Shown here piece by piece: positions 9,467-17,861 of a stretch of 64,000 nt of DNA. The stretch is taken from contig CABYRH010000008.1 of NCBI GenBank assembly GCA_902521315.1, positions 1 through 64,000 of the forward strand, written 5' to 3'. The stretch comes from an uncultured Alphaproteobacteria bacterium. GTDB taxonomy: Bacteria > Pseudomonadota > Alphaproteobacteria > HIMB59 > GCA-002718135. Every line of letters begins with the position of its first letter. The first letter of the stretch is position 1. The translations under genes and the position numbers were made by a program. The notes under the pieces are model-generated. The model searched no databases and was not told the origin of the DNA. It saw nothing but the letters and a program-made list of their open reading frames with translations.

Positions 9467-10287
9467 TATTTATCAGATAATTTCAAAAAGCTTTCGTATT
9501 CTTTATCTTCAATTCCAACAGTGATCTTAGGATCATCAAACTTTTTATCTTCAGTGTCTTTAATAAATTCCTTATAAGCATTTACTCTTTCAATATGAAG
9601 TTTATCGAACTCTTTTTTAAAGTTTCTATAGATTCTTGAATGTCTTGGTACGTGGCCTGTGTTGTATCCAAGAATGTCTTGAGAAAAAAGATATTGTCCA
9701 TCACAACCAGAACCACTGCCCATTGAAATTGTTAATAGCTTTACTTTTTTTGTAATTATTTCAGCTACTTTTGGAGGAACAACTTCAACCTCTAGACCTA
9801 TTGCTCCTGCATCATCAAGTTCTAAAGCATGTTCTAATACCTCTATCGCTTCTTTGGCATTTTTACCAATCGCTCTAAAACCACCAATCCAATTTACATG
9901 ACCTGGTATCAAGCCAACATGACTAATTACTGGAACTTTTTCTTTTCTTAAACTTTTAATAATACTTGAACTATTATTTGTATAAAATGAATCACAACCA
10001 ATTGATAACAATTTGTAAGCCGCTCTCACCGCTTCATCAGCAGTTGCGTATGATTTTTCAGGTGCAGCACTCATCAGGTGAGTGTTAGGTGCCGCATCTC
10101 TTATTCTTTTAACATCATCTAATTTTCCAAAAATTCCATGGTGCGGCATATCATACGCTGTACATATCATATCAATCCCAGCCTCTTCTGCTGCTATTGC
10201 CTCTTCTACATTATTTACATATACCTCATGAATTTGTCTGACACCCTTAAGCTTTAATAGGTCATATACGGTTAGTTTTTTTTTCAT
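9463..10287 (-). CDS. PanB-like (ketopantoate hydroxymethyltransferase superfamily) protein, altered active site
   Basis: 274-residue TIM-barrel protein matching PanB in order: AGIDMICTAYD, HVGLIPGHVNWIGGF, DDAGAIGLEVEVVPP and GSGSGCDGQYLF. PanB binds its metal through two Asp and one Glu. Here the second Asp region reads SAAPEKSY and the LEG segment reads YTNNSS, so at least two metal ligands appear replaced, while the catalytic Glu in GLEVEVVP is kept. This argues against pantothenate synthesis and for another aldolase-like or lyase reaction. It lies alone on the minus strand inside the polyol island, between two desaturase paralogs, with no panC nearby. Confidence 0.75.
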   Translation of the reverse strand: MKKKLTVYDLLKLKGVRQIHEVYVNNVEEAIAAEEAGIDMICTAYDMPHHGIFGKLDDVKRIRDAAPNTHLMSAAPEKSYATADEAVRAAYKLLSIGCDSFYTNNSSSIIKSLRKEKVPVISHVGLIPGHVNWIGGFRAIGKNAKEAIEVLEHALELDDAGAIGLEVEVVPPKVAEIITKKVKLLTISMGSGSGCDGQYLFSQDILGYNTGHVPRHSRIYRNFKKEFDKLHIERVNAYKEFIKDTEDKKFDDPKITVGIEDKEYESFLKLSDKY

Positions 10288-10333
10288 AAATCTTGTTTAT
10301 TTTTTTTTTATAAAAATTATATATATTAAATAT

Positions 10334-11362
10334 ATGACTGTCATTAGAGATACAAATGTTTCTGCGGATCTTGAAGCCAAACTAGGTAAGAATATTTGGT
10401 GGAAACCAGATCTTGACAGAAAAGTATTAAAAGAACTCTGTGTTAAAAGATCCTTACCAGGAATTATTTATGTCTCATTATATTTTTTTGCTTTAGCTAT
10501 CTCAGGTTATCTAGCATATTACACCTGGGGTACTTATTGGACAATTTTATGGTTTTGGGTCTATGGAACTATTTACACTTTCAGCGGTGCTTATGATCAC
10601 GAAAGTCGTCACAGAACACTTTTTAAAGAAAGATGGTTAAACGATTTATTTCAATATATTTTTTCTTTCATGACAAATTTTGAACCAGTCCGATGGAGAT
10701 GGACTCACACATTACATCATAGTTACACATTACATACAAAAGAACCTCATGATTTTGAAATTCAAGTAGATAGACCAAGTAAGCTATTTAAATATTTCGT
10801 CAGTTTTATCCCTTTTGGACCTCTGCTATGGATACATCAGTCCTATCTAGTAGAAACATTAAAAAATTCCCTAGGTATAATGACCCCGGTAATAAGAGAT
10901 TGTGTGCCAAAAGAACATCAATGGAAAGTTTTTTTATCTTCTAGAATTCATATGTTAATATGGTTATCTATAATTTTATTTTCTATATATTTTCAAACTA
11001 TTTTACCTGTATTGTTTTTTCTTTTACCTACATTTTATGGCAACACATTATTTTTTATGTGCGGTTTAACTCAACATGCAGGACTTGCATTTGATGTTAA
11101 AGATCACAGAGTAAATACAAGAACAGTAATTCTCAATCCAATATTAAGCTGGCTTTACATTAAATTAGAGTATCATATTGAGCATCACATGTACCCTCAA
11201 GTACCTTGGTATAATTTACCAAAATTACATAAAATTATTAAGGATCAACTACCAAAACCAAACTATGGTTTAGTTAGCGCCTACAAAGATATTGTGCCAG
11301 TTATTATTAAGCAGGCATTTGATCCAAACTATGTTCCTGATAGAAAAATACCAAACGTATAA
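10334..11362 (+). CDS. Membrane di-iron fatty-acid-desaturase-superfamily protein, MocD-like (paralog 2)
   Basis: 342 residues with histidine clusters HESRH (89-93), HTLHH (125-129) and HIEHH (281-285). The segment KDHRVNTRTVILNP is typical of bacterial desaturase/hydroxylase members of this family. It is the most divergent of the three paralogs: the N-terminus is longer by about 17 residues and AYDHESRH replaces NWHETLH. It is divergent from the PanB-like gene and 61 bases upstream of a Gfo/Idh/MocA dehydrogenase. The oxygenase-dehydrogenase pairing fits sequential oxidation of a sugar alcohol or removal of a methyl group. The biochemical role is inferred. Confidence 0.8.
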   Translation: MTVIRDTNVSADLEAKLGKNIWWKPDLDRKVLKELCVKRSLPGIIYVSLYFFALAISGYLAYYTWGTYWTILWFWVYGTIYTFSGAYDHESRHRTLFKERWLNDLFQYIFSFMTNFEPVRWRWTHTLHHSYTLHTKEPHDFEIQVDRPSKLFKYFVSFIPFGPLLWIHQSYLVETLKNSLGIMTPVIRDCVPKEHQWKVFLSSRIHMLIWLSIILFSIYFQTILPVLFFLLPTFYGNTLFFMCGLTQHAGLAFDVKDHRVNTRTVILNPILSWLYIKLEYHIEHHMYPQVPWYNLPKLHKIIKDQLPKPNYGLVSAYKDIVPVIIKQAFDPNYVPDRKIPNV

Positions 11363-11423
11363 CGTAAATTTATTTTTCAATTTTTTATTTTAAATTTTGT
11401 AGTAATGTATATCATTTAACAAT

Positions 11424-12575
11424 ATGAAAAATATTGGATTGATTGGCTGCGGTAATATTGCAGAAACATATTTTAGAGCGCAAGAATATTTTAAAAACAT
11501 AAATTTTGTAGCTTGTGCTGATATCAATTTAGATGCAGCTAAAAAAACAGCTGAGCAGTACAATATTGCAGCTCTATCAGTTGACGAAATATTAAATGAC
11601 AAAAATGTAGACATTATTCTTAATCTCACAATCCCTCAAGCGCACTATGAAATATCGAAAAGAGCTCTTGAAGCAAACAAACATGTTTATTGTGAAAAAC
11701 CAATGAGTGTTAAATTTGATGATGCAAAAGAATTACTAAATTTAGCAAAAAAAAATAGCTTATATATTGGTAATGCCCCTGATACTTTTTTAGGAGGAGG
11801 AGGACAGCTTACTAGAAATTTAATTGATAATAATGATATTGGACAAGTTTTAACTGGTAATTTTATATTTGCTTTTCCCGGCGTTCAAGATTTCCATCCA
11901 AGTCCTGAGTCTTGGTTTCAAGAAGGGGGAGGGCCTGTAATAGACATGGGTCCATATTTTTTTACAACACTTGTTAATCTGCTAGGTCCTGTTAAAAACA
12001 TAAGAGGAAGAGGGGCAAAATTCTTCGATAAAAGAGAATACAAAGCTGGTCCAAAAAAAGGAGAAACCTTTAATGTTGATATCCCAACTTCTTATATGTT
12101 TAATATTGAGTTTCAAAATAAAGCTATCATTCAAGGTTTCATTTCATTTGATGTTTTAAATCATAAACGTAATCACATGGAACTTTATGGAACGAAAGGT
12201 TCAATAGTAGTGCCTGATCCAAATATGTTTGGTGGTCCTGTATCTATATCTGGCGAGTTTGGATCTGAATGGAAAGATATCAGTGTCGAAAATAAACCCC
12301 TTGGAAAAACAAATATAGTTAACCATAGCGGTAGAAGTAATGAAGCGCCTGAACAAGCAAACTATAGGGGTATTGGCCTTGCTGAAATGATTGATGCAAT
12401 AGAAAATAATAGAATGCATAGATGTAATGGAGAACTTGCTCTTCACGTTTTGGATGTAATCGAGTGTGCCATGATTTCTTCAATTTATAAAGTGGAGGTT
12501 GAACTTCGCTCCTCATGCGTGAAACCTGAACCCATGCATGATGATTTCATAAGGCAAATCCTTAAAAAAATATAA
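11424..12575 (+). CDS. Gfo/Idh/MocA-family oxidoreductase (close paralog of the one at 24419)
   Basis: 383-residue NAD(P)-dependent dehydrogenase. The Rossmann motif is GLIGCGNIAE at residues 5-14 and the catalytic-lysine motif is EKP at 91-93. The C-terminal substrate domain contains GGGPVIDMGPYFFTTLVNLLGP. Family members act on inositols, sugars and sugar acids. A protein with the same architecture and many identical blocks is encoded at 24419, so the two probably use related substrates taken in by different importers. No Shine-Dalgarno is evident. The intergenic gap to the next binding protein gene is 111 bases. Confidence 0.88.
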   Translation: MKNIGLIGCGNIAETYFRAQEYFKNINFVACADINLDAAKKTAEQYNIAALSVDEILNDKNVDIILNLTIPQAHYEISKRALEANKHVYCEKPMSVKFDDAKELLNLAKKNSLYIGNAPDTFLGGGGQLTRNLIDNNDIGQVLTGNFIFAFPGVQDFHPSPESWFQEGGGPVIDMGPYFFTTLVNLLGPVKNIRGRGAKFFDKREYKAGPKKGETFNVDIPTSYMFNIEFQNKAIIQGFISFDVLNHKRNHMELYGTKGSIVVPDPNMFGGPVSISGEFGSEWKDISVENKPLGKTNIVNHSGRSNEAPEQANYRGIGLAEMIDAIENNRMHRCNGELALHVLDVIECAMISSIYKVEVELRSSCVKPEPMHDDFIRQILKKI

Positions 12576-12686
12576 ATTTTACCAAGCTACTGATCAGTGC
12601 GATAATTTTACTACCTAATTCCCAATATTTCTCCTTGTTTTACATACCTATTCTTGTTAGGAAAAAATTATTTATAGGAGGAATGC

Positions 12687-13652
12687 ATGAAAAAAATTGC
12701 TTCAATTATTCTTGCCTCTGTAGCGCTTTTTGCTACTTCAGCGAAGGCAGAATACAAATTTAACTTCGTAATGCACAGTGATACGAACAATGCTTTCTGG
12801 GCAGCTGTTCATAAAGGTTTTAAAGATGCTTGTGCACAAATTAATGCTGATTGCCAAATGTTAACTCTTTCAGGTGATGGAGATCAACAAGAGCAATTAC
12901 AAAACTTAGAGTCTTCAATAGCTCAAGGTGTTGATGGTATCGTAACTACAATTACTAACCCAACTATCTTTGATGCTGCAGTTGATGAAGCATTAGCTGC
13001 TGGTATTCCAGTAATTACAGCTAATACTGATGATCCAGAAGGTGCTGCTGGTAGTAACAGACTAGCATATGTTGGACAAGACTTAGAAGCAGCTGGTTAT
13101 GAATTAACAGCTAATCTTTCTGAAATGTTTCCTGATGGAGATATTCACGTTCTAATCGGTGTTGCAGACATGAACCAATCATGGGCATACACTAGAGGAA
13201 ACGGTATTGCACGTTTCATGGAAGATTACAAAGCAGCTAACCCTGATAGAAAAGTAACTTATGAGAAAATCGAGTCAGGTCTAGATCTTTCAACTGTTGG
13301 AAACAGAGTTGCAGCTTATGTTCAAGCTAACCCAAATACAACTGCATATCTTGATGTAGGTTTCTGGGAAGCTGGTGCAGCGGCAGCAGTAAGAAACTTA
13401 GGTTATGGACCTGGTGAAATACTTCTTGCTGGTTTTGACTTAGTTGACGTAGTTTTTGAAGAAATGGACAAAGGTTATGTTCAACTAACAGTTGACCAAC
13501 AACCATACTACCAAGGTTATATGTCAGTTCACCAATTATACTTAATGAACAAGTATGGTTTAAGTGCACTAGATATTAACACTGGTAAAGCTATGATTGG
13601 TCCTGATGATGTTGAAACAATCAGATCGTTCAAAGGAATGTCAGTTAGATAA
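12687..13652 (+). CDS. Periplasmic sugar-binding protein (transporter 3)
   Basis: 321-residue RbsB-like binding protein with a signal peptide ending SAKA (about residue 21). First-lobe motifs are MHSDTNNAFWAAVHKGFKDA and GVDGIVTTITNPTIFDAAVD, and the second lobe has LLAGFDLVDVV. The Shine-Dalgarno is AGGAGG at 12678-12683. It heads the operon binding protein, permease, ATPase, PhyH oxygenase, desaturase. A terminator-like hairpin immediately follows. The ligand is unknown; it is different from those of transporters 1 and 2 judging by sequence divergence. Confidence 0.88.
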   Translation: MKKIASIILASVALFATSAKAEYKFNFVMHSDTNNAFWAAVHKGFKDACAQINADCQMLTLSGDGDQQEQLQNLESSIAQGVDGIVTTITNPTIFDAAVDEALAAGIPVITANTDDPEGAAGSNRLAYVGQDLEAAGYELTANLSEMFPDGDIHVLIGVADMNQSWAYTRGNGIARFMEDYKAANPDRKVTYEKIESGLDLSTVGNRVAAYVQANPNTTAYLDVGFWEAGAAAAVRNLGYGPGEILLAGFDLVDVVFEEMDKGYVQLTVDQQPYYQGYMSVHQLYLMNKYGLSALDINTGKAMIGPDDVETIRSFKGMSVR

Positions 13653-13659
13653 ATATCTT

Positions 13660-13694
13660 AACCAGGCTCTTTAAATAGAGCCTGGTTTTTTTTT
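13660..13694 (+). terminator. Terminator-like hairpin between binding protein 3 and permease
   Basis: 11-bp stem AACCAGGCTCT/AGAGCCTGGTT (13660-13670 with 13677-13687), loop TTAAAT, then a run of T to 13694. Permease translation starts 13 bases later without a Shine-Dalgarno. Position and form match the hairpin at 6711. Confidence 0.88.
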
Positions 13695-13707
13695 AAATAA
13701 AAAAAAT

Positions 13708-14688
13708 ATGAGTAAAAATTTTAGTCTTAGAAGTTTATTAGTAAGACCAGAGGTAGCAACCTTCTTAATGTTTCTAGCAATAATGATTGGATTTTATATT
13801 GCTAATGAAAGATTTTTAGATGCAAGAAATATAAGAATAGTTATGGGTATCACACCCGAATATATTATTGTTGCTATAGGGATTGCAATATTAATGATAT
13901 CAGGTGAATTTGATTTATCTGTTGGCTCAGTCTTTGCATTAGTACCTATGACAATCGTACAAATGGTCCACCAAGGGATACCACCATGGTTTGCTATTTT
14001 TCTAGGATTAATGATTGGTATTATTGTTGGTTTTGTTAATGGATTTATTACCTTAAGATTTGGAATTCCTTCTTTCATCGCAACTCTTGGAATGCTCTAT
14101 ATTGCTAGAAGTCTTACAACTGTAGCTACTGCAGGATTTCCACCACCATTTCCTCATATTTTACCAAATGAGTTATTCGTTTATCAATTTGAGTTATTTA
14201 GAGCTTCCTTGTACTGGGCACTTTTAGTTGCCGTAGTTTTAGGTGTTATGCTTCACAGAAGTAATGTTGGTAACTGGATCTATGCAACTGGCGGAGATCA
14301 AAACGCAGCATCTTCAATGGGAATAAAGACTGGAAACGTTAAAATGTTTTGTTTCATCTTATGTGGTTTCTTAGCTGGCTTTGCTGGAATGATTCAAACA
14401 TTTAGATTGGAAGCACCATTACCATCTCAAGGATACTTATTAGAACTAGAGTCAATTGCTGCAGCAGTTATTGGTGGTGTCAGTTTATTTGGAGGTATCG
14501 GAACAGTTTTTGGTGCAGTTATTGGCGCAATACTAATCAGGTTTTTAGAAAGTGGAATCATTATGGCTAGAATAGATGCTGAATGGTTTAGAGCAGGTTT
14601 AGGTTCTTTAATTATTATAGCCGTCGTGTTTAATACTTATATAAGTAGAAGAGCGACACGAATTGGTCAAAACAAGGCAAAGGATTAA
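13708..14688 (+). CDS. Sugar ABC importer permease, RbsC-like (transporter 3)
   Basis: 326-residue BPD_transp_2 family permease. Motifs seen are GEFDLSVGSVFALVPM near residue 68, RFGIPSFIATLGMLYIARS and the loop GGDQNAASSMGIKTGNVK. Multiple membrane segments. The ATPase gene starts two bases after the stop. The expression of both is likely limited by the hairpin upstream. Confidence 0.9.
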   Translation: MSKNFSLRSLLVRPEVATFLMFLAIMIGFYIANERFLDARNIRIVMGITPEYIIVAIGIAILMISGEFDLSVGSVFALVPMTIVQMVHQGIPPWFAIFLGLMIGIIVGFVNGFITLRFGIPSFIATLGMLYIARSLTTVATAGFPPPFPHILPNELFVYQFELFRASLYWALLVAVVLGVMLHRSNVGNWIYATGGDQNAASSMGIKTGNVKMFCFILCGFLAGFAGMIQTFRLEAPLPSQGYLLELESIAAAVIGGVSLFGGIGTVFGAVIGAILIRFLESGIIMARIDAEWFRAGLGSLIIIAVVFNTYISRRATRIGQNKAKD

Positions 14689-14690
14689 AG

Positions 14691-15428
14691 ATGGAAGATA
14701 TAATAGTTTGTGAGGGCTTAAACAAATACTATTCAGGAGTTCATGCTTTAAAAGATTTAAGCTTAAAGATAAAAAAAGACTCTGTTGTTGGTCTTATTGG
14801 AGACAATGGTGCTGGTAAATCAACATTAATTAAAATTTTATCTGGAGCACATCAACCTGATTCAGGTCATATATATTTTGAAGGTAATAAGGTTAAATTT
14901 AAATCTACAAAAGAAGCAATGAATTTAGGTATTGAAACAATTTATCAGTATTCAGCTTTGATCCCTGAAATGTCTATTGCAAGAAATATTTTTATTGGAC
15001 GTGAACAAACTCAATATAATGTTGGCAATTTTGGTTTGATGAAAACTAAAACCATGCAGGACGATGCTATGAAAGCATTAACAGATGTAGAATTGCATCT
15101 TCGATCTCCAGATACACCAGTTAACCAATTATCCGGAGGTGAAAGACAAGGTGTTGTCATTGCAAGAGCAATGTATTTTAAATCAAAAGTTTTAATATTA
15201 GACGAACCAACAAACCACCTATCAGTAAAAGAAACAAATAAAGTACTAAGGTTTGTAGAAGGATTAAAAAGCCAAGGCGTGACATCAATATTTATTACTC
15301 ACAACTTGAGTCATGTGTATCCAATTGCTGATCATTTATGTGTAATGGCAAGAGGTGAAAAAATTGCTGATTTAGATAAAAAGGATACAACAATAGATCA
15401 TCTCACTGATTTATTAGTAAATGGATAA
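14691..15428 (+). CDS. Sugar ABC importer ATPase, single-domain (transporter 3)
   Basis: 245-residue ATPase with Walker A GDNGAGKST, signature LSGGERQ (Glu where the others have Gln), Walker B LILDEP and switch loop FITHNL. The Walker B is followed by TNHLSVKE instead of the TAA.. segment of the other two ATPases, and the Q-loop region reads IYQYSALIPEM. It is thus the most divergent of the three. It is followed 14 bases later by the PhyH gene, which has its own Shine-Dalgarno. Confidence 0.9.
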   Translation: MEDIIVCEGLNKYYSGVHALKDLSLKIKKDSVVGLIGDNGAGKSTLIKILSGAHQPDSGHIYFEGNKVKFKSTKEAMNLGIETIYQYSALIPEMSIARNIFIGREQTQYNVGNFGLMKTKTMQDDAMKALTDVELHLRSPDTPVNQLSGGERQGVVIARAMYFKSKVLILDEPTNHLSVKETNKVLRFVEGLKSQGVTSIFITHNLSHVYPIADHLCVMARGEKIADLDKKDTTIDHLTDLLVNG

Positions 15429-15442
15429 TTTTGGGAGGAATT

Positions 15443-16378
15443 ATGATTAGTGATGCGCAAATAAAACAATATAACGAAGAAGGTTATACGATCGTTGAAA
15501 ATGTTTTTAGTATGGATGAGTTAAATCCAATATTAAATGAATTTGAAGAAATTGTTGATGATTTTGCAGAAAAAGCTTTTCAAGCTGGAAAAATTACAAA
15601 CAAACATGATGATAAAGATGTTTTTAAAAGACTAGCTGCTCTCGAAAGAGATTTTAAAGGTTCTTCGGTTTTAATTCATCATAGAGGTGAATTAAAACCA
15701 GCACTTGCTAACTTATGGGGATCAAAAAAACTTTTAGATATGGTTGAAAATTGGGTTGGCAAAGATATTTCTGGTCATCCAGTTTGGAATATTAGATCTA
15801 AAACACCTCAGACAGCTAGGATGACAGTTCCATGGCACCAAGATTCTGCTTATTTAAAAGATGGAGCAGAAAAAACCACTCAGCCTGCTGCATGGATTCC
15901 ATTTCTTGATGTAAATAAACATAATGGATGCATGCAAGTTGTTCCTGGGGGACATAGACCTGAAAGAGTTTTGAATCATAAATTAGAAAAGAAAGATGGT
16001 TCAGTAAAAGATTCTTGGTATTTGTTTATTGAAGACAAAGATATTCCAGAGGAGAAAGTCGTTACTTGTGAAATGAAGGCTGGTTCAGTTTTATTTTTAC
16101 ATCAATTAGTTCCTCATCGATCACTTGAAAATTTATCTGAGGATGTAAGATGGAGTGTTGACCTAAGATTTCAAAATCCAAAAGATGAAGCTGGTTTTCA
16201 TACTGGTTTAGTTGATCCAATCATAATGAGAAAATCAGAAGACTCAAGCTATACAGCTGATTGGGATTCTTGGTTTAAAGGTTATGAAGAAGAACACACT
16301 AAATTTAGAGGGACTTCAAAAAAAGACCAATTTGACTCCACAGTTGATGGGTCATGGTTAGATCGTTGGGATAACTAA
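15443..16378 (+). CDS. PhyH-family Fe(II)/2-oxoglutarate oxygenase (1)
   Basis: Non-haem iron oxygenase of the phytanoyl-CoA dioxygenase family, 311 residues. The facial triad can be placed as H132-x-D134 in PWHQDSAY and H225 in VPHRS, with a downstream Arg (RWSVDLRFQ) available for 2-oxoglutarate. A TTG at 15431 is in frame, but the bases following it, GGGAGGA, are the Shine-Dalgarno for the ATG at 15443, which is chosen as start. It lies between importer 3 and a desaturase paralog, giving an importer plus two different oxygen-using enzymes in one operon. Substrate unknown. Confidence 0.85.
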   Translation: MISDAQIKQYNEEGYTIVENVFSMDELNPILNEFEEIVDDFAEKAFQAGKITNKHDDKDVFKRLAALERDFKGSSVLIHHRGELKPALANLWGSKKLLDMVENWVGKDISGHPVWNIRSKTPQTARMTVPWHQDSAYLKDGAEKTTQPAAWIPFLDVNKHNGCMQVVPGGHRPERVLNHKLEKKDGSVKDSWYLFIEDKDIPEEKVVTCEMKAGSVLFLHQLVPHRSLENLSEDVRWSVDLRFQNPKDEAGFHTGLVDPIIMRKSEDSSYTADWDSWFKGYEEEHTKFRGTSKKDQFDSTVDGSWLDRWDN

Positions 16379-16392
16379 TTTAATTATCAAGC

Positions 16393-17376
16393 ATGGAAGT
16401 TAATCTCGATGATTGGTACAGACCAGAAGTCGACAGAAAAAAATTAAAAGCCTTAAGTAAAAGAAGAGATCTACCTGGACTAATCCATTTCTTTTTTTAT
16501 TTTTTATCTTTATTTGCATCAGGTTATCTAGCGTACCTAACTTTAGGAACTTGGTGGACATATTTGTTCTTTTTTATTTACGGTACAATTTACGCTTTTA
16601 GTGTAGCGAACTGGCACGAAACTGTTCATCGAACTGCTTTTAAGACACGTTGGATAAATGAAGTTTTTTATCACATTAGTTCTTTTATGTGTGACTTTGA
16701 AGGTTTTAGATGGCGGTGGAGTCATACTTTTCATCATTCAAAAACATTACAAACAGAAGATGATTATGATCACGAAATACAAGTTTCAAGACCTATTGAA
16801 TTATTTGCATTCTTTTTGAATTTTATACCTCTTACAGATTTATTATATCCACATAAATTAATTAAGTTTGAAGTTCTAAAACATGCTTTTGGAAAATTTA
16901 CTCCAGTCATTGATATAACTGCACCTAAAGAAGAAAAGAAAAAAATTCTTTGGAATTCCAGATTGTATGTCTTTATTTGGGTTTTGGTATTTGCTTACTC
17001 TTTTTACATCGGTTCTTTTTTACCAATTATTTATATTATTCTACCTACTTATATTGGAAAGCCAATTTGGTTTGCTGTTAATGTTACGCAACACCTAGCT
17101 GCAAAAGTTGACACAAAGGATCACCGTTTAAGTACTTATTCTGTGAGAATCAATCCAATTTTAAGTTTTCTATATTGGCACATGGAATATCATTTAGAAC
17201 ATCATATGTTTCCAATGATCCCGTCTTATAATTTAAAGAAATTACGAAAAGAAATTGATAATGAACTACCTAAACCTTTTACTAGTCTTTTCGATTTTTA
17301 TAGAAAAGTTTTACCAGCTGTTATCTCTTTAGCAACAGATCAAAATAAATACTACAAAGTAAAATTAAATAACTAA
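16393..17376 (+). CDS. Membrane di-iron fatty-acid-desaturase-superfamily protein, MocD-like (paralog 3)
   Basis: 327 residues; histidine clusters HETVH (75-79) and HTFHH (111-115), and a C-terminal EYHLEHHMFP. The segment TKDHRLSTYSVRINP precedes the last cluster. It is closest in pattern to paralog 1, sharing NWHETxHRTAFK and DYDHEIQ. It follows the PhyH oxygenase after 14 bases, so it probably belongs to the importer-3 operon. The stop lies two bases from the convergent glyoxalase stop. Function beyond the oxygenase/desaturase fold is inferred from context. Confidence 0.8.
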   Translation: MEVNLDDWYRPEVDRKKLKALSKRRDLPGLIHFFFYFLSLFASGYLAYLTLGTWWTYLFFFIYGTIYAFSVANWHETVHRTAFKTRWINEVFYHISSFMCDFEGFRWRWSHTFHHSKTLQTEDDYDHEIQVSRPIELFAFFLNFIPLTDLLYPHKLIKFEVLKHAFGKFTPVIDITAPKEEKKKILWNSRLYVFIWVLVFAYSFYIGSFLPIIYIILPTYIGKPIWFAVNVTQHLAAKVDTKDHRLSTYSVRINPILSFLYWHMEYHLEHHMFPMIPSYNLKKLRKEIDNELPKPFTSLFDFYRKVLPAVISLATDQNKYYKVKLNN

Positions 17377-17378
17377 AT

Positions 17379-17804
17379 TTACCAAGATCCAGAGTTTTCC
17401 ATTGATTTCCAAGGCTCTTGTTGTGGTAATGATTCACCCTCTTGCAAGATTTCAATTGAAATTCCATCAGGAGAACGAACAAATGCCATGTGCCCATCTC
17501 TTGGAGGTCTGTTTATAGTAACGCCATTATTCATTAGTTTTTCACAAACTTCATATATATTTTTAACACTGTAAGCTAGATGTCCAAAATTTCTTCCACC
17601 AGTATATTTTTCAGGATCCCAGTTATACGTTAATTCTAATAAACCAGTTTTTTCATCACTATTTTCTGCCGCTAAAAATATTAATGTAAATCTACCTTTT
17701 TCATTTTCTACTCTTCTAACTTCTTTCAATCCAAGCTTATTGCAGTAAAAATCTAGTGATTCATCAATATTTTCTACTCTCACCATTGTATGCAAATATT
17801 TCAT
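17379..17804 (-). CDS. gloA: Glyoxalase I (lactoylglutathione lyase)
   Basis: 141-residue VOC-fold metalloenzyme that isomerises the methylglyoxal-glutathione hemithioacetal to S-lactoylglutathione. The four expected metal ligands are visible: His5 in KYLHTM, Glu in LLELTYNW, His in RNFGHLAY and Glu in GISIEILQ. The NWDPEKYTGG stretch is typical of GloA. The C-terminal tail QQEPWKSMENSGSW is also GloA-like. It lies 57 bases downstream of the glycoside hydrolase-like gene on the same strand. Detoxification of methylglyoxal made during sugar breakdown would fit the island. Confidence 0.9.
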   Translation of the reverse strand: MKYLHTMVRVENIDESLDFYCNKLGLKEVRRVENEKGRFTLIFLAAENSDEKTGLLELTYNWDPEKYTGGRNFGHLAYSVKNIYEVCEKLMNNGVTINRPPRDGHMAFVRSPDGISIEILQEGESLPQQEPWKSMENSGSW

Positions 17805-17861
17805 TGTAGATAAATATAATACTAATAATAATTTTAAATCAATTATTATTTATTTATAAAG

